Assembly: GCF_000340885.1 (NCBI RefSeq)
Contig: NC_020291.1
Location: 4,835,001 to 4,899,000 of the forward strand
Reading direction: 5' to 3'
DNA: 64,000 nt
Source of the DNA: Clostridium saccharoperbutylacetonicum N1-4(HMT)
Lineage (GTDB): Bacteria; Bacillota; Clostridia; Clostridiales; Clostridiaceae
The position numbers and the translations under genes are program-made. The notes beneath the pieces are model-generated. The model was not told where the DNA came from, made no database searches, and saw only the letters and a program-made list of their open reading frames with translations. Positions within the stretch are counted from its first letter, which is position 1, and every line of letters begins with the position of its first letter. Positions 9,672 through 19,888 of the stretch are shown piece after piece.

Positions 9672-10421
9672 TTATATTTTTCTATTATTCTTATCCATAT
9701 ACATTCTTTTATCAGCAACTTCCAAAAGATCTTTTAAGTTATTTCCTTCTCTTTCACCAAATGAATATCCTATGCTAATTTGAGTTCCTTCCATATTTTT
9801 AATATTTGCTACACGTTTTTTTATTAATGTCTTAATTTCATTAATTCCTTCTTCACCTATATTCTTAACGAAGGCTACAAATTCATCTCCACCAGTTCTT
9901 CCTACAAAACCATTTATACCTATTTCTTCATTTATTATATTTGCAGCATTAATAATATACTCATCTCCCTTAGAATGTCCCAAAGTATCATTTATCCTCT
10001 TAGTCTTATCTAAATCAAAGACCATAATATAAAAAGAATTGTCTTCCATACTCTTCTCTCTAAAGATCAATTCAAATCCAACTCTATTATAAACTCCTGT
10101 CATAGAATCATTATGGGCTTTTTTATGAAGTTTAGTAATAATATTTATAATATACCTACTCCATAAAATAATATATGTACCAAATATTATTGCTCCTGCT
10201 GTAAAACAAATTGAAATTATATCATTCAATCTAATATCTATTAAAAATGCAATCACATCAAAAAAGGTTCCTGCTGATATCAATCCCAAACCTAAAATTA
10301 GTAATGCAGACAATCTTTTTTTATGACCATATTTAGTTAATAAACTAAAATTTATTTTTATCATATAAATAAATATTAACGTTACTACTAAAAAAACAAT
10401 AATTTTTCTAAGTTCACTCAC
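9672..10421 (-). CDS. Membrane-bound GGDEF diguanylate cyclase
   Basis: 249 residues: three N-terminal membrane segments (about 5-25, 38-60, 67-90) and a C-terminal GGDEF domain with intact GRTGGDEF (about 177) and the substrate-binding stretch FDLDKTKRINDTLGHSKGDE. It should make c-di-GMP from two GTP. I see no RxxD product-inhibition site in the usual place five residues before GGDEF. It lies just downstream of the pilus operon, which is governed by a c-di-GMP riboswitch, so it is a plausible local source of the signal. Confidence 0.93.
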   Translation of the reverse strand: MSELRKIIVFLVVTLIFIYMIKINFSLLTKYGHKKRLSALLILGLGLISAGTFFDVIAFLIDIRLNDIISICFTAGAIIFGTYIILWSRYIINIITKLHKKAHNDSMTGVYNRVGFELIFREKSMEDNSFYIMVFDLDKTKRINDTLGHSKGDEYIINAANIINEEIGINGFVGRTGGDEFVAFVKNIGEEGINEIKTLIKKRVANIKNMEGTQISIGYSFGEREGNNLKDLLEVADKRMYMDKNNRKI

Positions 10422-10545
10422 AATAAAAACTCTCCCACTAAATATTCATACTAACTTAATGATTAATCCATTTAAAATTCACTTTTTTGAAGCAACTCCA
10501 TTAAAGTTAAATTTAACGAAGTTGCTTTACCTTCAACTAATGTTT

Positions 10546-13500
10546 CTAAAACAAATCTGGTAGTCCCTTATCTGATATGTTTAATGTAAAATCAGCTTCT
10601 GTTCCGTTTATAGTTGCCATATTTTTAAAAGGTCCTGTTGCATTATTTTCTGGAATTTTACATTGATAAATTATAACCAATTTGGTTTCACTATTAATTC
10701 CTGCTGGCAAATTAATGCTGTAATTATCATAATCACCACTTTTTCCTTGCAATGTATAGCTAGCACCACTAATTTCTACTAATTGTCCATTTACAATTTT
10801 ATAAACCTTTATAGGATTACTATCACTTATGGCATCAATCTTACTATTTATCTGTAATTTTATATCCACATTACTTGATGCTATATCACAGCCTACAGCT
10901 AACTTAGCTGTTGCTCCTCTAGCTAATTCAGCTTGACCTGAAACAACTGACAATTCACCATCATCAACATTTTGATACAAGCCATGCTTAACATCTTGGT
11001 TTATCCCAATACTAAGTGGCGATATTCTATTAAATATTTGTTGCTCTGAGAAATTTTCATAAAATACAGCTCCAGCAAATTTATTATCATATGAATTTTC
11101 TCCATCTGAATCTCCAAATTTTAAAGTTCCAGTTACACTTGCTTTTACAGAAAACTTTATATTTGGAACCTTTTCAGGAATATAATCACCATTACCATCC
11201 AAATTATAGTTCACTTGAAATACTGGAGTTTCAACATCATACCATGAATCAGATGTCTTATTTAATCCTGATATAGCACTAAATTTTCCATTAGTATGAA
11301 ACTTTAATTTTGTTGGTATCGAATAAGAGGTTTCTGATTTTGCACTGCTTATTTGATTGAAAATATATTGAATATCTGGTCCAATTTCATTTATACTTTT
11401 AATTCGACTTAAATCCAAAATAATTTTATTATATTCTCCAATTGTTTCATTATTTACTGTTGAAGTAGTAAACAAGCCTGTAGTTTCCTTCCAGGAATTT
11501 GAAAGCCCTGAAGATATAATAACAACATATTTCTGACTAAAATCATTCTTAAACTCTTGAATAGCAGCATTTTCTCCAACACTTATATGATCAGCAGCAT
11601 CATTTGTCGTTGCAGTAAGCTTAGTACTAATTGGATATAAACCATTGGTCAACCCATATTTTTCAAAAATTGCATTTCTAGAGTATGTTAATATCCCATA
11701 ACTAGCATTATTAATTTGAGAATTTTTTAAATTAGCATCTAATGCTTTTTTAACTTCTGCTATCTTTTGTGGTTCATCTTTTGGATTGCCATTTCCTGTT
11801 GTTTTTGATATATCTAATGCAAACATAATATTCTTAGCAACAGAACTTTGATTAAACTTTTCAGGTTTAACTTCATACTCAAGAGGTATTTCATTAAGCA
11901 ACTTTGCCTGACTTGGCGGATTAACTACATTTGCATTAATCATAGGCACTGCTTGGTCAATTATATTTACAACAGGAGTTTCTATATGCCTTTTTATTAA
12001 ATTATTGCTTAATCCATTATAAGATATATAGTTTTTTAAATTTGCAACAGAATCTCCTTGGCTATCACTTGCAAATTCTAATTTTCCCATTTTTCCAGCT
12101 ACAGGTTTTATGGTAAATGTAATTTCACAGGATTGTGGATCCTGCTGCCATAAATCTTTTCCACTTTCATCATCATGCTTTAAGGTATACTTAATTTCTG
12201 GAATCGTTACGGTTCTTACCTTGCCAGAACCGTCTAATCCACTTACTGCCTCAAAATTTTCTCCCAAATCAAAATTTAATTTAGCTCCAAAAATACTTAA
12301 GGTTTTTGTACTCATACCAGCTTTTAACCTATCTGCAACACTTTGCATGTCATTTTGAGTGAAATTGAAATTTCCCCCATCATTTCTGCTTTTAAAATAG
12401 TCATCATCGCTTCCTTGTAAAGCTGAATGTATGCTTTTTAAATTTGAACTAGTATTTTGATCCTTATCAGCACTCAAATCAACGCTGATTATTTTATATC
12501 CCCTGCTTTTTATCAAATCAATATCCGCTTGTTCATAATTAACATTTCCTGAATTTATTAATACAATTGCTTTATTTTTATTAGGTTGTCCTTTATTTTG
12601 TAATAAATTATCAGCTTTTTTCAATGCTAATCCAATATTTCTAGTATCAATATTTTCATTTGGATAAATCGACTCATGGGATGTGCTGTTTGGCTCTTGA
12701 AGAAAGGTTCTTAAGGCTTCTCTATCAGTCACCCTGTCAAAAAGCTTATCATAATTCCCATTTTCAATTGGATGCTTAACTGAATCATTATATCCTACTA
12801 CTCCAAACTTAATATTTTGACCGCTCAAGGTGCTGCCATCAAGAAATATGTTTGTAAACCAATTTTGCATAATCTGCCACTTATTATTATTGTTTCCATC
12901 AGGATTTTTCAACATCCCTTTTGATAAATCTACAACAAATACTGCTTCATCAATTGGTCCAGCGCTCAAATTATATTCAAAAGGCTCTGTAGTAATTTGA
13001 TATTTTACTTCAATAGGCTGTGATGGATAAGATACACTATTAGGTATCGGACTAATTAAACTTGCATTTATATAAGGTAATTGATTATTTACTATACTTA
13101 CCCTAGTTATAGGCATTATAGCATTTGTTATATTACCATTTATATTTTTATAGGATATAGTACTTGTGTCTCCAACATTTACAACTCCTGGACTTTTTGC
13201 TTTTACCTTAAAAGATACATAAAAAGGGTCAGCTATATAAGTAGTTTTATCACTATTCAATTTATATTTTATATTATCAAGAGGTGCAACTTGATAATTT
13301 CCATCAAATTTAAATTTTACTTCATCACTTGTGAATTCTAAAAGGTCTGGAAGCTTTAAATTTAAATTAACACTATCAATTGTATATTCTTGCAAGATTT
13401 CATCTGCTAAACTATTAAATATATTATCAATTGTATTACTATCCTTTGCTGAATATAACGTTCCACCCATACTGTCATTAACTTGTTTTAAGGAACTTGT

Positions 13501-14514
13501 TTTTCCTGATACTACTGATGATCCATAAGCAATAGTCGCTTCGTGGAAATTTGGCACTTCATTTTTTAATTTTTGTCCTACAATTTTTCCGTATACTGTT
13601 GGTATATCAGCTATTACTGAATTATTAAAATCAATATATTTTAAGTTTGTATCTTCATCAAAGTCAGTTACGCAGTTCACTTCGTAGTTTCCAAGATAAC
13701 TATTGTAACGCCAAGCATCTATTGTATCTTCTTCACTATTATGGTTATATTGTAAATAATAGTTATTTCTGTTGACTACTCCATTTCTAAAAGTATACAC
13801 ATTAGATGCATACTCATTTAACCCATAGCTTGGTAAACTATCATTTTTAAAAGTAGTTGCAGTTGGCTCCCCATCTGTTAAAAATATTAAATATTTTTGA
13901 GCTGCTGCATTTGAATTTCCATCAGATAACATCCTGCCTGCAACTCTTAACCCATCACCTTGGTTTGTAGCCCCATCTGGTTTTATATTATCAATATATG
14001 AATTCAACTCATTTACATCATTTTGAGTTGCAACATTCATTAATTCTTTAATTTCATTATTATATCCAGCATAATAAGAATAAGGAACAATTCCTATCTT
14101 AATATTATTTTTACCAGTGCATTTAGCAATGAAAGACTTAGCAGCATTTTTTAAAGATGTTATTTTTCTATTTTTATCGCTACTAGTAGAATTTCCATTA
14201 AAATCAGCGTTCATGCTTCCTGAAGTATCTAGAACTAATACTACTTCCTTTTGAGTAGGAACATTAACATCTTTAACTGCGATATTTGATGGTGTTACTT
14301 TATAATTAAATTGAAGCTCATCATTAACATTCACAGTTACAGCATTATTATTTGCCGCAGGCTGACCATTAACTGTTACTTGATTAATTTCAACATTTAG
14401 ATCTGGTGTATTTTCACTTACTGTTGCATTAACCTTTATTAACATTCCAGATATCAATCCAACAACAATGAACAAAGTTAAAATAATGCTTGTAGTACTT
14501 TTTGTTTTTCTCAA
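10546..14514 (-). CDS. Giant secreted protein with three VWA domains, probable type IV pilus tip adhesin
   Basis: 1322 residues from a TTG at 14514, chosen because AAAGGAGGGG lies immediately upstream and the signal-like start MRKTKSTTSIILT follows; an upstream in-frame start at 14553 lacks this. After the signal segment come three von Willebrand A-type regions, beginning near residues 85, 520 and 890. Only the first has a canonical MIDAS motif (LVLDTSGSMN); the others read VVDLSKGML and ALDISKTTG. Each VWA is followed by a repeated beta-rich segment (VNIxDQxxPxINAxVxxP type). It is the last gene of the type IV pilus operon, directly after the minor-pilin-type genes, the position of PilY1-like tip proteins in other bacteria. 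The function is inferred from position and domains. Confidence 0.85.
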   Translation of the reverse strand: MRKTKSTTSIILTLFIVVGLISGMLIKVNATVSENTPDLNVEINQVTVNGQPAANNNAVTVNVNDELQFNYKVTPSNIAVKDVNVPTQKEVVLVLDTSGSMNADFNGNSTSSDKNRKITSLKNAAKSFIAKCTGKNNIKIGIVPYSYYAGYNNEIKELMNVATQNDVNELNSYIDNIKPDGATNQGDGLRVAGRMLSDGNSNAAAQKYLIFLTDGEPTATTFKNDSLPSYGLNEYASNVYTFRNGVVNRNNYYLQYNHNSEEDTIDAWRYNSYLGNYEVNCVTDFDEDTNLKYIDFNNSVIADIPTVYGKIVGQKLKNEVPNFHEATIAYGSSVVSGKTSSLKQVNDSMGGTLYSAKDSNTIDNIFNSLADEILQEYTIDSVNLNLKLPDLLEFTSDEVKFKFDGNYQVAPLDNIKYKLNSDKTTYIADPFYVSFKVKAKSPGVVNVGDTSTISYKNINGNITNAIMPITRVSIVNNQLPYINASLISPIPNSVSYPSQPIEVKYQITTEPFEYNLSAGPIDEAVFVVDLSKGMLKNPDGNNNNKWQIMQNWFTNIFLDGSTLSGQNIKFGVVGYNDSVKHPIENGNYDKLFDRVTDREALRTFLQEPNSTSHESIYPNENIDTRNIGLALKKADNLLQNKGQPNKNKAIVLINSGNVNYEQADIDLIKSRGYKIISVDLSADKDQNTSSNLKSIHSALQGSDDDYFKSRNDGGNFNFTQNDMQSVADRLKAGMSTKTLSIFGAKLNFDLGENFEAVSGLDGSGKVRTVTIPEIKYTLKHDDESGKDLWQQDPQSCEITFTIKPVAGKMGKLEFASDSQGDSVANLKNYISYNGLSNNLIKRHIETPVVNIIDQAVPMINANVVNPPSQAKLLNEIPLEYEVKPEKFNQSSVAKNIMFALDISKTTGNGNPKDEPQKIAEVKKALDANLKNSQINNASYGILTYSRNAIFEKYGLTNGLYPISTKLTATTNDAADHISVGENAAIQEFKNDFSQKYVVIISSGLSNSWKETTGLFTTSTVNNETIGEYNKIILDLSRIKSINEIGPDIQYIFNQISSAKSETSYSIPTKLKFHTNGKFSAISGLNKTSDSWYDVETPVFQVNYNLDGNGDYIPEKVPNIKFSVKASVTGTLKFGDSDGENSYDNKFAGAVFYENFSEQQIFNRISPLSIGINQDVKHGLYQNVDDGELSVVSGQAELARGATAKLAVGCDIASSNVDIKLQINSKIDAISDSNPIKVYKIVNGQLVEISGASYTLQGKSGDYDNYSINLPAGINSETKLVIIYQCKIPENNATGPFKNMATINGTEADFTLNISDKGLPDLF

Positions 14515-14560
14515 AATTACCCCTCCTTTACAATTATTATTCTTATTGCTCACATTTATA

Positions 14561-15064
14561 TTAACTAACTTTATTTCTCAAATATATTGTAAATTTGATT
14601 TCATGATCAACATTACTAAAACCTTGTTTCCTTGTTAATACAATATTAAAGTTTATTGACTTTCCATTATCACTGACTATTGTCTGTAATGTTTTAAGAT
14701 TCCTTGAAATGATTTGATCATTAGCTTCATCTGAACAGCTTGAATCTATGTCTTGATTTATTATCAAATTACCATTTTTATTTTTTCCTATTTTAAAATA
14801 CCTTGGAGTCGTATCATTTCCTTTCAGATATGATTTTACTATCAATGGTTCTTCCGAAGTAATTTCTATCCCTTGCATTCCTATATCACTTAATTTCTCT
14901 TGGATATCCTGCCCTTCAATTTGTAAAGTAGATTTAACATCTGAATCAGAAAACACTTTATTGCCTGTCATAAGCATACTTCCTGCAATACTTATTATTA
15001 TCACTGTAATTGCTAAGGTAATTATCATTTCCAATAAAGTAAATGCACTTTTTTTCTTTTTCAT
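14561..15064 (-). CDS. Minor prepilin (PilW/PilJ-like)
   Basis: 167 residues from the ATG at 15064, which has AGGAGGTG 9 bases upstream; an in-frame GTG at 15076 overlaps that site. It has a class III signal KKKKSA/FTLLEM with Glu5 and a hydrophobic alpha-helix, so it should be processed by PilD and join the pilus or its tip complex. The residue before the cleavage site is Ala rather than the usual Gly. The C-terminal part is a short beta-rich head. Packed 46 bp before the VWA gene. Confidence 0.85.
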   Translation of the reverse strand: MKKKKSAFTLLEMIITLAITVIIISIAGSMLMTGNKVFSDSDVKSTLQIEGQDIQEKLSDIGMQGIEITSEEPLIVKSYLKGNDTTPRYFKIGKNKNGNLIINQDIDSSCSDEANDQIISRNLKTLQTIVSDNGKSINFNIVLTRKQGFSNVDHEIKFTIYLRNKVS

Positions 15065-15080
15065 AGTTAAACCCACCTCC

Positions 15081-17570
15081 TTATTTAATAATTTTCCAAA
15101 GAGTATTTTCTAAAAACTTCTTGATATCATAACTAAAATTTGAATCTACTGAAAGTCCATTTGTTGCTTCAGATGTATCCGAAGCATTGTCTAACATACC
15201 TTCTCCAAATACTTCTTTAAATGTATTATAATTTTCTGCTTGAATTCTATCTATTACGTCCTTATTGTATTCTATATTTATGTTGTTTCCTGAAATATTT
15301 AGATTTCCTTTTGCAATAATGCTACCAACCAAATTAATATCATCCTCAATATTAACATTCCCATCTGTTGCAATCACTGCATTAAGCTTGTATCCATCAG
15401 AACCCTTAGAGGCTACCTTTATTTCTATGGTATTTCCAGAGTCATCAATTTCATCCTGTGACCCATTGTATTTTGTAATATTAATTGCTTTTGCTTTACC
15501 TGTAGTTGAATCTTTAGGATTAAAAATAGCATATTCACCCTTTGCAGCTTGGTTATCTATACCTTCATAATCACTTGGTATCTTAGAAAGGTCCATTATT
15601 GAACTAAAACTAATCATATTCGAATTATTATAATCTTCAATTTTAGGAGCTTGACCAAATCTATAAACCTTTCCTGCAAATTCTGCTCTTTTATTATAAA
15701 TCTCGCCATTAGGAGCTTCTAATTCTGGTTTATAATTAGATCTAAGAACTTTAGTATCATTTCCATTCTTATACACAATAGCACCAATAGACCATACATT
15801 AACACTTCCATCTGACTTTGCCGGCCATATAATCCCACCAGTATCAGGTTTTTCAGTTGTCTTCTTTGCTTCTCCATTAGATTGATTAGGATCCCAGTAC
15901 TTCCCAAAGTGTTCTGCTTTATTAAACACATTAGAATCATCTAATAGTTGAAGAGGTTCGTAGTAATCTAGCTTCTCTGCTTCATTTAATGGTACTGAAT
16001 AAGCCATGTAATTTTTCTTAACGCCATTATTAACTGCCCCTGACTCGCCTGTTTGATATCCATCTTTATCTCCTATAGTATCAATATGTGCAGTTCCCAT
16101 AATATAGGCAGACTTTGTAATATTTACACTAGTTGAATCATCTACTCCATTAACTATTATGCTGCTAGAATTTTTCACTTTACTTAAGGAATCTTCTGCT
16201 ATAAAATTTCCTCCATTAGAATTTATGTTTTTATCATTTATTCCATAAAAATCGCTAATAGTTATATTAGATTCATTTTTTGCCTTAACTGCCAAGTCAT
16301 TATCTATTATCACACTATTACTTACAGTTAATTTTGATTCCCTTGCAAATCCATTGTCTCCTTCAGCAATGTTTCCCATATATACATTGCCACCGTATAG
16401 GTTGTTTTTAACTATAACCTCTGCATTATCAGCCATATTAAAGGTGTTTCTAGTAATAACATCCTTACTTAAAATTACATTACTGCTGTCATTTATACTT
16501 ATACCGCCACGATATTTTTCATAAGTTCTATTATCTAAATTCAAAGTAGCATGAATTCCATTTTGATCAACTGCTGGATCTACTCCATTTACAAATATAT
16601 TTCCGTCAACCTTTAAGTTGTTTGAACCATTTACAATCATATTCCCACCAATAGTTAATGCTCTTTCATCATTAATAGCTAAATACTCATGCAAATCCCC
16701 ACTTTTTTGATTATAAAATATATCTCCATATTCAGGAACTTTCATCATATAATTAGTTTGTATAATTCTTGAATTTTCTCCAACGACACTTGAATTTTCT
16801 GTAGATGTCTTAAAATTTGATTTTACTGTTATCTTATATTTTTCATTGCTGGAATCATATACTAATCCATCTGTAGCCTCCTTACTTCCATCTGAATTTT
16901 CAGGGTTTGCAGTTCCTGGCTTTGGAATCCACAACTCTGGATGAGTATTGTCATTTAAAAATTTAACAGCAGCTATCTCGTAATCATAATCTCCATTATC
17001 ATTTTTAGTAACTTTATTCACATATTCACGATTTCCTATGTAATCTCTAAGTGAATTTTCTAGAGGCTTTTCCTTATTAATTTCTTTTGGATCATTGTCA
17101 GGTAAAATAAAATTCTTAAATGCCCTTTTAAATTCACTATTAACCAAATCCTCGCATTTTTTGTTGTCTTCTTCTATATTCTTATTAATTTCTTTTTGTG
17201 AAACTTTAGAATCTGTATCACTTTTACCATCATTAATATGCTGCCAATGATAAATATCTTGTTTAGCTTGAATATAGGCTGCATTGTTTGGACTTGTTCC
17301 ATCATCATTACTGTCTTTTGTCAAACTTTTAAGCTTTTCTACTTTTAAATTCCCATACTTCGCTGCTGCATCAAAGGTTTTTCCTATAATGTTATAAGCT
17401 ACATCTAACCCTGAATCCGTTGCATAAAGATTTTCTACACGTTTGCTTTCTGCAACTCTAGCCTTATAATTTCCAGCTACCATAGACAACATAGCTGCAG
17501 AAATAGCTGTTACAAACATACAAGTAATAACAACCATGATTAAACTATTTCCACGCTTTTTTCTTTTCAT
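15081..17570 (-). CDS. Very large PilX-like minor pilin/pseudopilin with beta-rich passenger
   Basis: 829 residues. The N-terminus is prepilin-like (KKRG/NSLIMVVITCMFV) and matches the PilX N-terminal type of domain, but position 5 after the cleavage site is Met, not Glu. After a helical stalk rich in charged residues (to about 200) comes a long passenger with tandem beta-strand turns such as VNGSNNLKVDGNIFVNG and NADNAEVIVKNNL-like units, reminiscent of a right-handed beta-helix. PilX/GspK-type proteins lacking Glu5 sit at the pilus tip. The size, far above the usual 150-200 residues, suggests an adhesive or display role. A GGAGG site precedes the ATG. Confidence 0.8.
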   Translation of the reverse strand: MKRKKRGNSLIMVVITCMFVTAISAAMLSMVAGNYKARVAESKRVENLYATDSGLDVAYNIIGKTFDAAAKYGNLKVEKLKSLTKDSNDDGTSPNNAAYIQAKQDIYHWQHINDGKSDTDSKVSQKEINKNIEEDNKKCEDLVNSEFKRAFKNFILPDNDPKEINKEKPLENSLRDYIGNREYVNKVTKNDNGDYDYEIAAVKFLNDNTHPELWIPKPGTANPENSDGSKEATDGLVYDSSNEKYKITVKSNFKTSTENSSVVGENSRIIQTNYMMKVPEYGDIFYNQKSGDLHEYLAINDERALTIGGNMIVNGSNNLKVDGNIFVNGVDPAVDQNGIHATLNLDNRTYEKYRGGISINDSSNVILSKDVITRNTFNMADNAEVIVKNNLYGGNVYMGNIAEGDNGFARESKLTVSNSVIIDNDLAVKAKNESNITISDFYGINDKNINSNGGNFIAEDSLSKVKNSSSIIVNGVDDSTSVNITKSAYIMGTAHIDTIGDKDGYQTGESGAVNNGVKKNYMAYSVPLNEAEKLDYYEPLQLLDDSNVFNKAEHFGKYWDPNQSNGEAKKTTEKPDTGGIIWPAKSDGSVNVWSIGAIVYKNGNDTKVLRSNYKPELEAPNGEIYNKRAEFAGKVYRFGQAPKIEDYNNSNMISFSSIMDLSKIPSDYEGIDNQAAKGEYAIFNPKDSTTGKAKAINITKYNGSQDEIDDSGNTIEIKVASKGSDGYKLNAVIATDGNVNIEDDINLVGSIIAKGNLNISGNNINIEYNKDVIDRIQAENYNTFKEVFGEGMLDNASDTSEATNGLSVDSNFSYDIKKFLENTLWKIIK

Positions 17571-17614
17571 AACTTCACCTCCAAATATAATTTATTTGAA
17601 ACCTTGTGAAAAAG

Positions 17615-18577
17615 CTATTTATCAAAATTTTGATTATAATCTGTTGTAAACAAATTATTTCTATCATCATGAGTCTTATTTTTCTGATCTTCTAGGTACT
17701 GTGTATATTCCATCAGCTCAACTTTAATATTATATAAAGTTCCAAGATTTGCTTCCTGCTGATTATCAGCCCTATTATCATATAAATTCATTGTTCCCTT
17801 AAAAATTCTTATATTACTTTCTACTTCTTTTGATTTTTGTACATAGACATTTAAGGTTCCACTGGTTATTTTATTATAAACATTAATATTTACTCCCTTT
17901 AAAGGTACATTGCCTCTTTTCTTATATTCACTAAAGTTAATTACAACATTAAGCTTTCCGTCATCAACCTTTGCTATTTCTACCGGTAAATCTACAGAAC
18001 TACCTTTATAATCCTTAATGCTTATCTTTCCTCCATCTTCAACATACAAAGACAATAATATTTCCTTTTGGCTATCTAATTCAGGGATTACTTCTCCATT
18101 AATAGAACTTATCACTGAAGTATTTTGAAGTTCATTACTTATGTTAATTTCATAAGGATTCTTAATTTCATCATATTGATAATTTATATTTCCTTCATTA
18201 TTATTAATTGATGCTTTAGTTGGAACTATAGTAAGTTTTTCAATATATTTTGCTGAATTTTCATTAGTAGCTTCAAAGCTACTATTTAAGAATCTTAAAT
18301 AAACTCCATCTGTTTCCTGCTTAGTCAAACTTATATCCCCATTTATACTGAAATTGGAACTACTAGCACTAGGCATTTCTACATCTGAAGACTTTATTTC
18401 TTCAATAATTTTCTTGCCTTCCAAAGTTGCAGCCTGCTTTACTTGTCCACTCTTAGTATTTTTTATAGCTAAAATATAACCTGTATAAATACTTGCAGAA
18501 ATTATAGCGATTATTGCCATACTTATTATTACTTCAACTAGTCCAAAGCCTTTACTTTTTTTAGAATTACTTTTCAT
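17615..18577 (-). CDS. Minor prepilin (PilV-like)
   Basis: 320 residues from the ATG at 18577, 6 bases after AGGTGA; an upstream GTG at 18586 falls inside that site. Prepilin signal KSKG/FGLVEVIIS with Gly at -1 and Glu at +5, then a hydrophobic helix. The large head has many short beta segments. It starts directly behind the pilO stop. It should be processed by PilD and assembled as a minor subunit. Confidence 0.87.
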   Translation of the reverse strand: MKSNSKKSKGFGLVEVIISMAIIAIISASIYTGYILAIKNTKSGQVKQAATLEGKKIIEEIKSSDVEMPSASSSNFSINGDISLTKQETDGVYLRFLNSSFEATNENSAKYIEKLTIVPTKASINNNEGNINYQYDEIKNPYEINISNELQNTSVISSINGEVIPELDSQKEILLSLYVEDGGKISIKDYKGSSVDLPVEIAKVDDGKLNVVINFSEYKKRGNVPLKGVNINVYNKITSGTLNVYVQKSKEVESNIRIFKGTMNLYDNRADNQQEANLGTLYNIKVELMEYTQYLEDQKNKTHDDRNNLFTTDYNQNFDK

Positions 18578-18586
18578 AATCCTCAC

Positions 18587-19888
18587 CTACTTTTGATTAA
18601 CACTTATGTTACTTCCATCACCATCTATTTTTACTCTTGGATTTGCAGCATCATCACCAATTGTATTAACTTCAACTAGCTTATCTGTTTTATTAACTAA
18701 TTGTAATTTAGCACTTGCCTTATCATCACTGCCTTGTCTTGTTTCACTTAAGATATTTATAACAATATTTTTTGAGACTGGTACAAATTCCATTCCTAGC
18801 CCATCATATTTAGCTGGAAATGTCAATTTCGAAGTTTTATATTTACAGTAATATTTACCGCCTTCTTCTGTTAGAACCATTTCCACCATTTCCTCCGAAT
18901 TACTCTTACCGTAAACATAGCTTGTTCTCATCGGATCATTTGCTTTCCCAAGTATAATTGAAGGTAAATCTGAGTTAGTTGGCTTTATGCTTGCTATAAA
19001 ATCACTATTATCCGTATTTGTGATTCCAGTTGCTGAACTGGCACTAAAAGGTACATCTTTGCCATAAGTATTATTGTAATTCCATTCTAAGTACTTTTCT
19101 AATTCATCTGTAACTTTAGGAATTGCATAGAATTCTAAATCAATAGTTCCTTTGCAGGCTTCTAGGGTATCTTGGCTTATTTTTATAGAATTTACTACTA
19201 TTTTCTTATCCCTCTCGTCAATTTTTTTCAATAGTTTATCTATTCCATCATAATTTCCTTCAAATTTAACTTCACACTTTAAATAATAAAGAGTATTTTT
19301 CTTTTCCTTTGTATCATTTGTTTTAGAATTGTTTTGACTGGAATTATTGGTAGGAGACTTATTGCTATTATTTGCGCTGCTTGTACTAGAATTATTTTGA
19401 TCACCATTAGCTGCATTATTATCAGCATCTTTATTTTTGTCATCTGTTGAAATAACAGTTTTATATTTATTCACAATATCTTGAAAGGAGCTTTCAGCTA
19501 AAGTATTTTCATCCTTTTTTGAACTTTCCACACCATCTGAAACTATAGGTTTAAAGGTTATGCCACCTTTTAATCCACTTTCTTTTAATAATCCATCCAA
19601 TTCAGCTATTATGTGTTCTTCACTGATTGTTGGATAAAAAGGACTTGATTTATCTACTATTTCGGCTTTCAACAATTTAGCATCATTTTTTTTATCTTCC
19701 AGAGAATTTATTGTTGTCATTGTAACTTCATATTCTTGTCTTTTTTCATTTTCTTTCTGAATTTTTTCTTCAAGCTGACTTGTTTGCTTTAAATAAATAA
19801 AATTATAATATCCAAAACCGACTAAAATGATTCCTAATATCCATAGCATTATCTTTTCTCTATTACTTACTTTCATATTATCCAACAT
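18587..19888 (-). CDS. pilO: Type IV pilus alignment protein PilO-like
   Basis: 433 residues: one membrane segment (about 13-31), a coiled coil (about 35-85), a Ser/Asn-rich low-complexity linker (about 150-190) and ferredoxin-like PilO regions on either side. PilO with PilN and PilM forms the inner-membrane alignment complex. The first ATG overlaps pilN by 11 bp; a second ATG four codons on (19876) has a better-placed AAAGGA and may be the true start. It is about twice the usual PilO length, because of the linker and an extra C-terminal domain. Confidence 0.82.
   Translation of the reverse strand: MLDNMKVSNREKIMLWILGIILVGFGYYNFIYLKQTSQLEEKIQKENEKRQEYEVTMTTINSLEDKKNDAKLLKAEIVDKSSPFYPTISEEHIIAELDGLLKESGLKGGITFKPIVSDGVESSKKDENTLAESSFQDIVNKYKTVISTDDKNKDADNNAANGDQNNSSTSSANNSNKSPTNNSSQNNSKTNDTKEKKNTLYYLKCEVKFEGNYDGIDKLLKKIDERDKKIVVNSIKISQDTLEACKGTIDLEFYAIPKVTDELEKYLEWNYNNTYGKDVPFSASSATGITNTDNSDFIASIKPTNSDLPSIILGKANDPMRTSYVYGKSNSEEMVEMVLTEEGGKYYCKYKTSKLTFPAKYDGLGMEFVPVSKNIVINILSETRQGSDDKASAKLQLVNKTDKLVEVNTIGDDAANPRVKIDGDGSNISVNQK

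Noticed and set aside
15719..15940. 73-codon minus-strand frame inside the PilX-like gene
   Set aside because: Same strand, other frame of a strong coding region.
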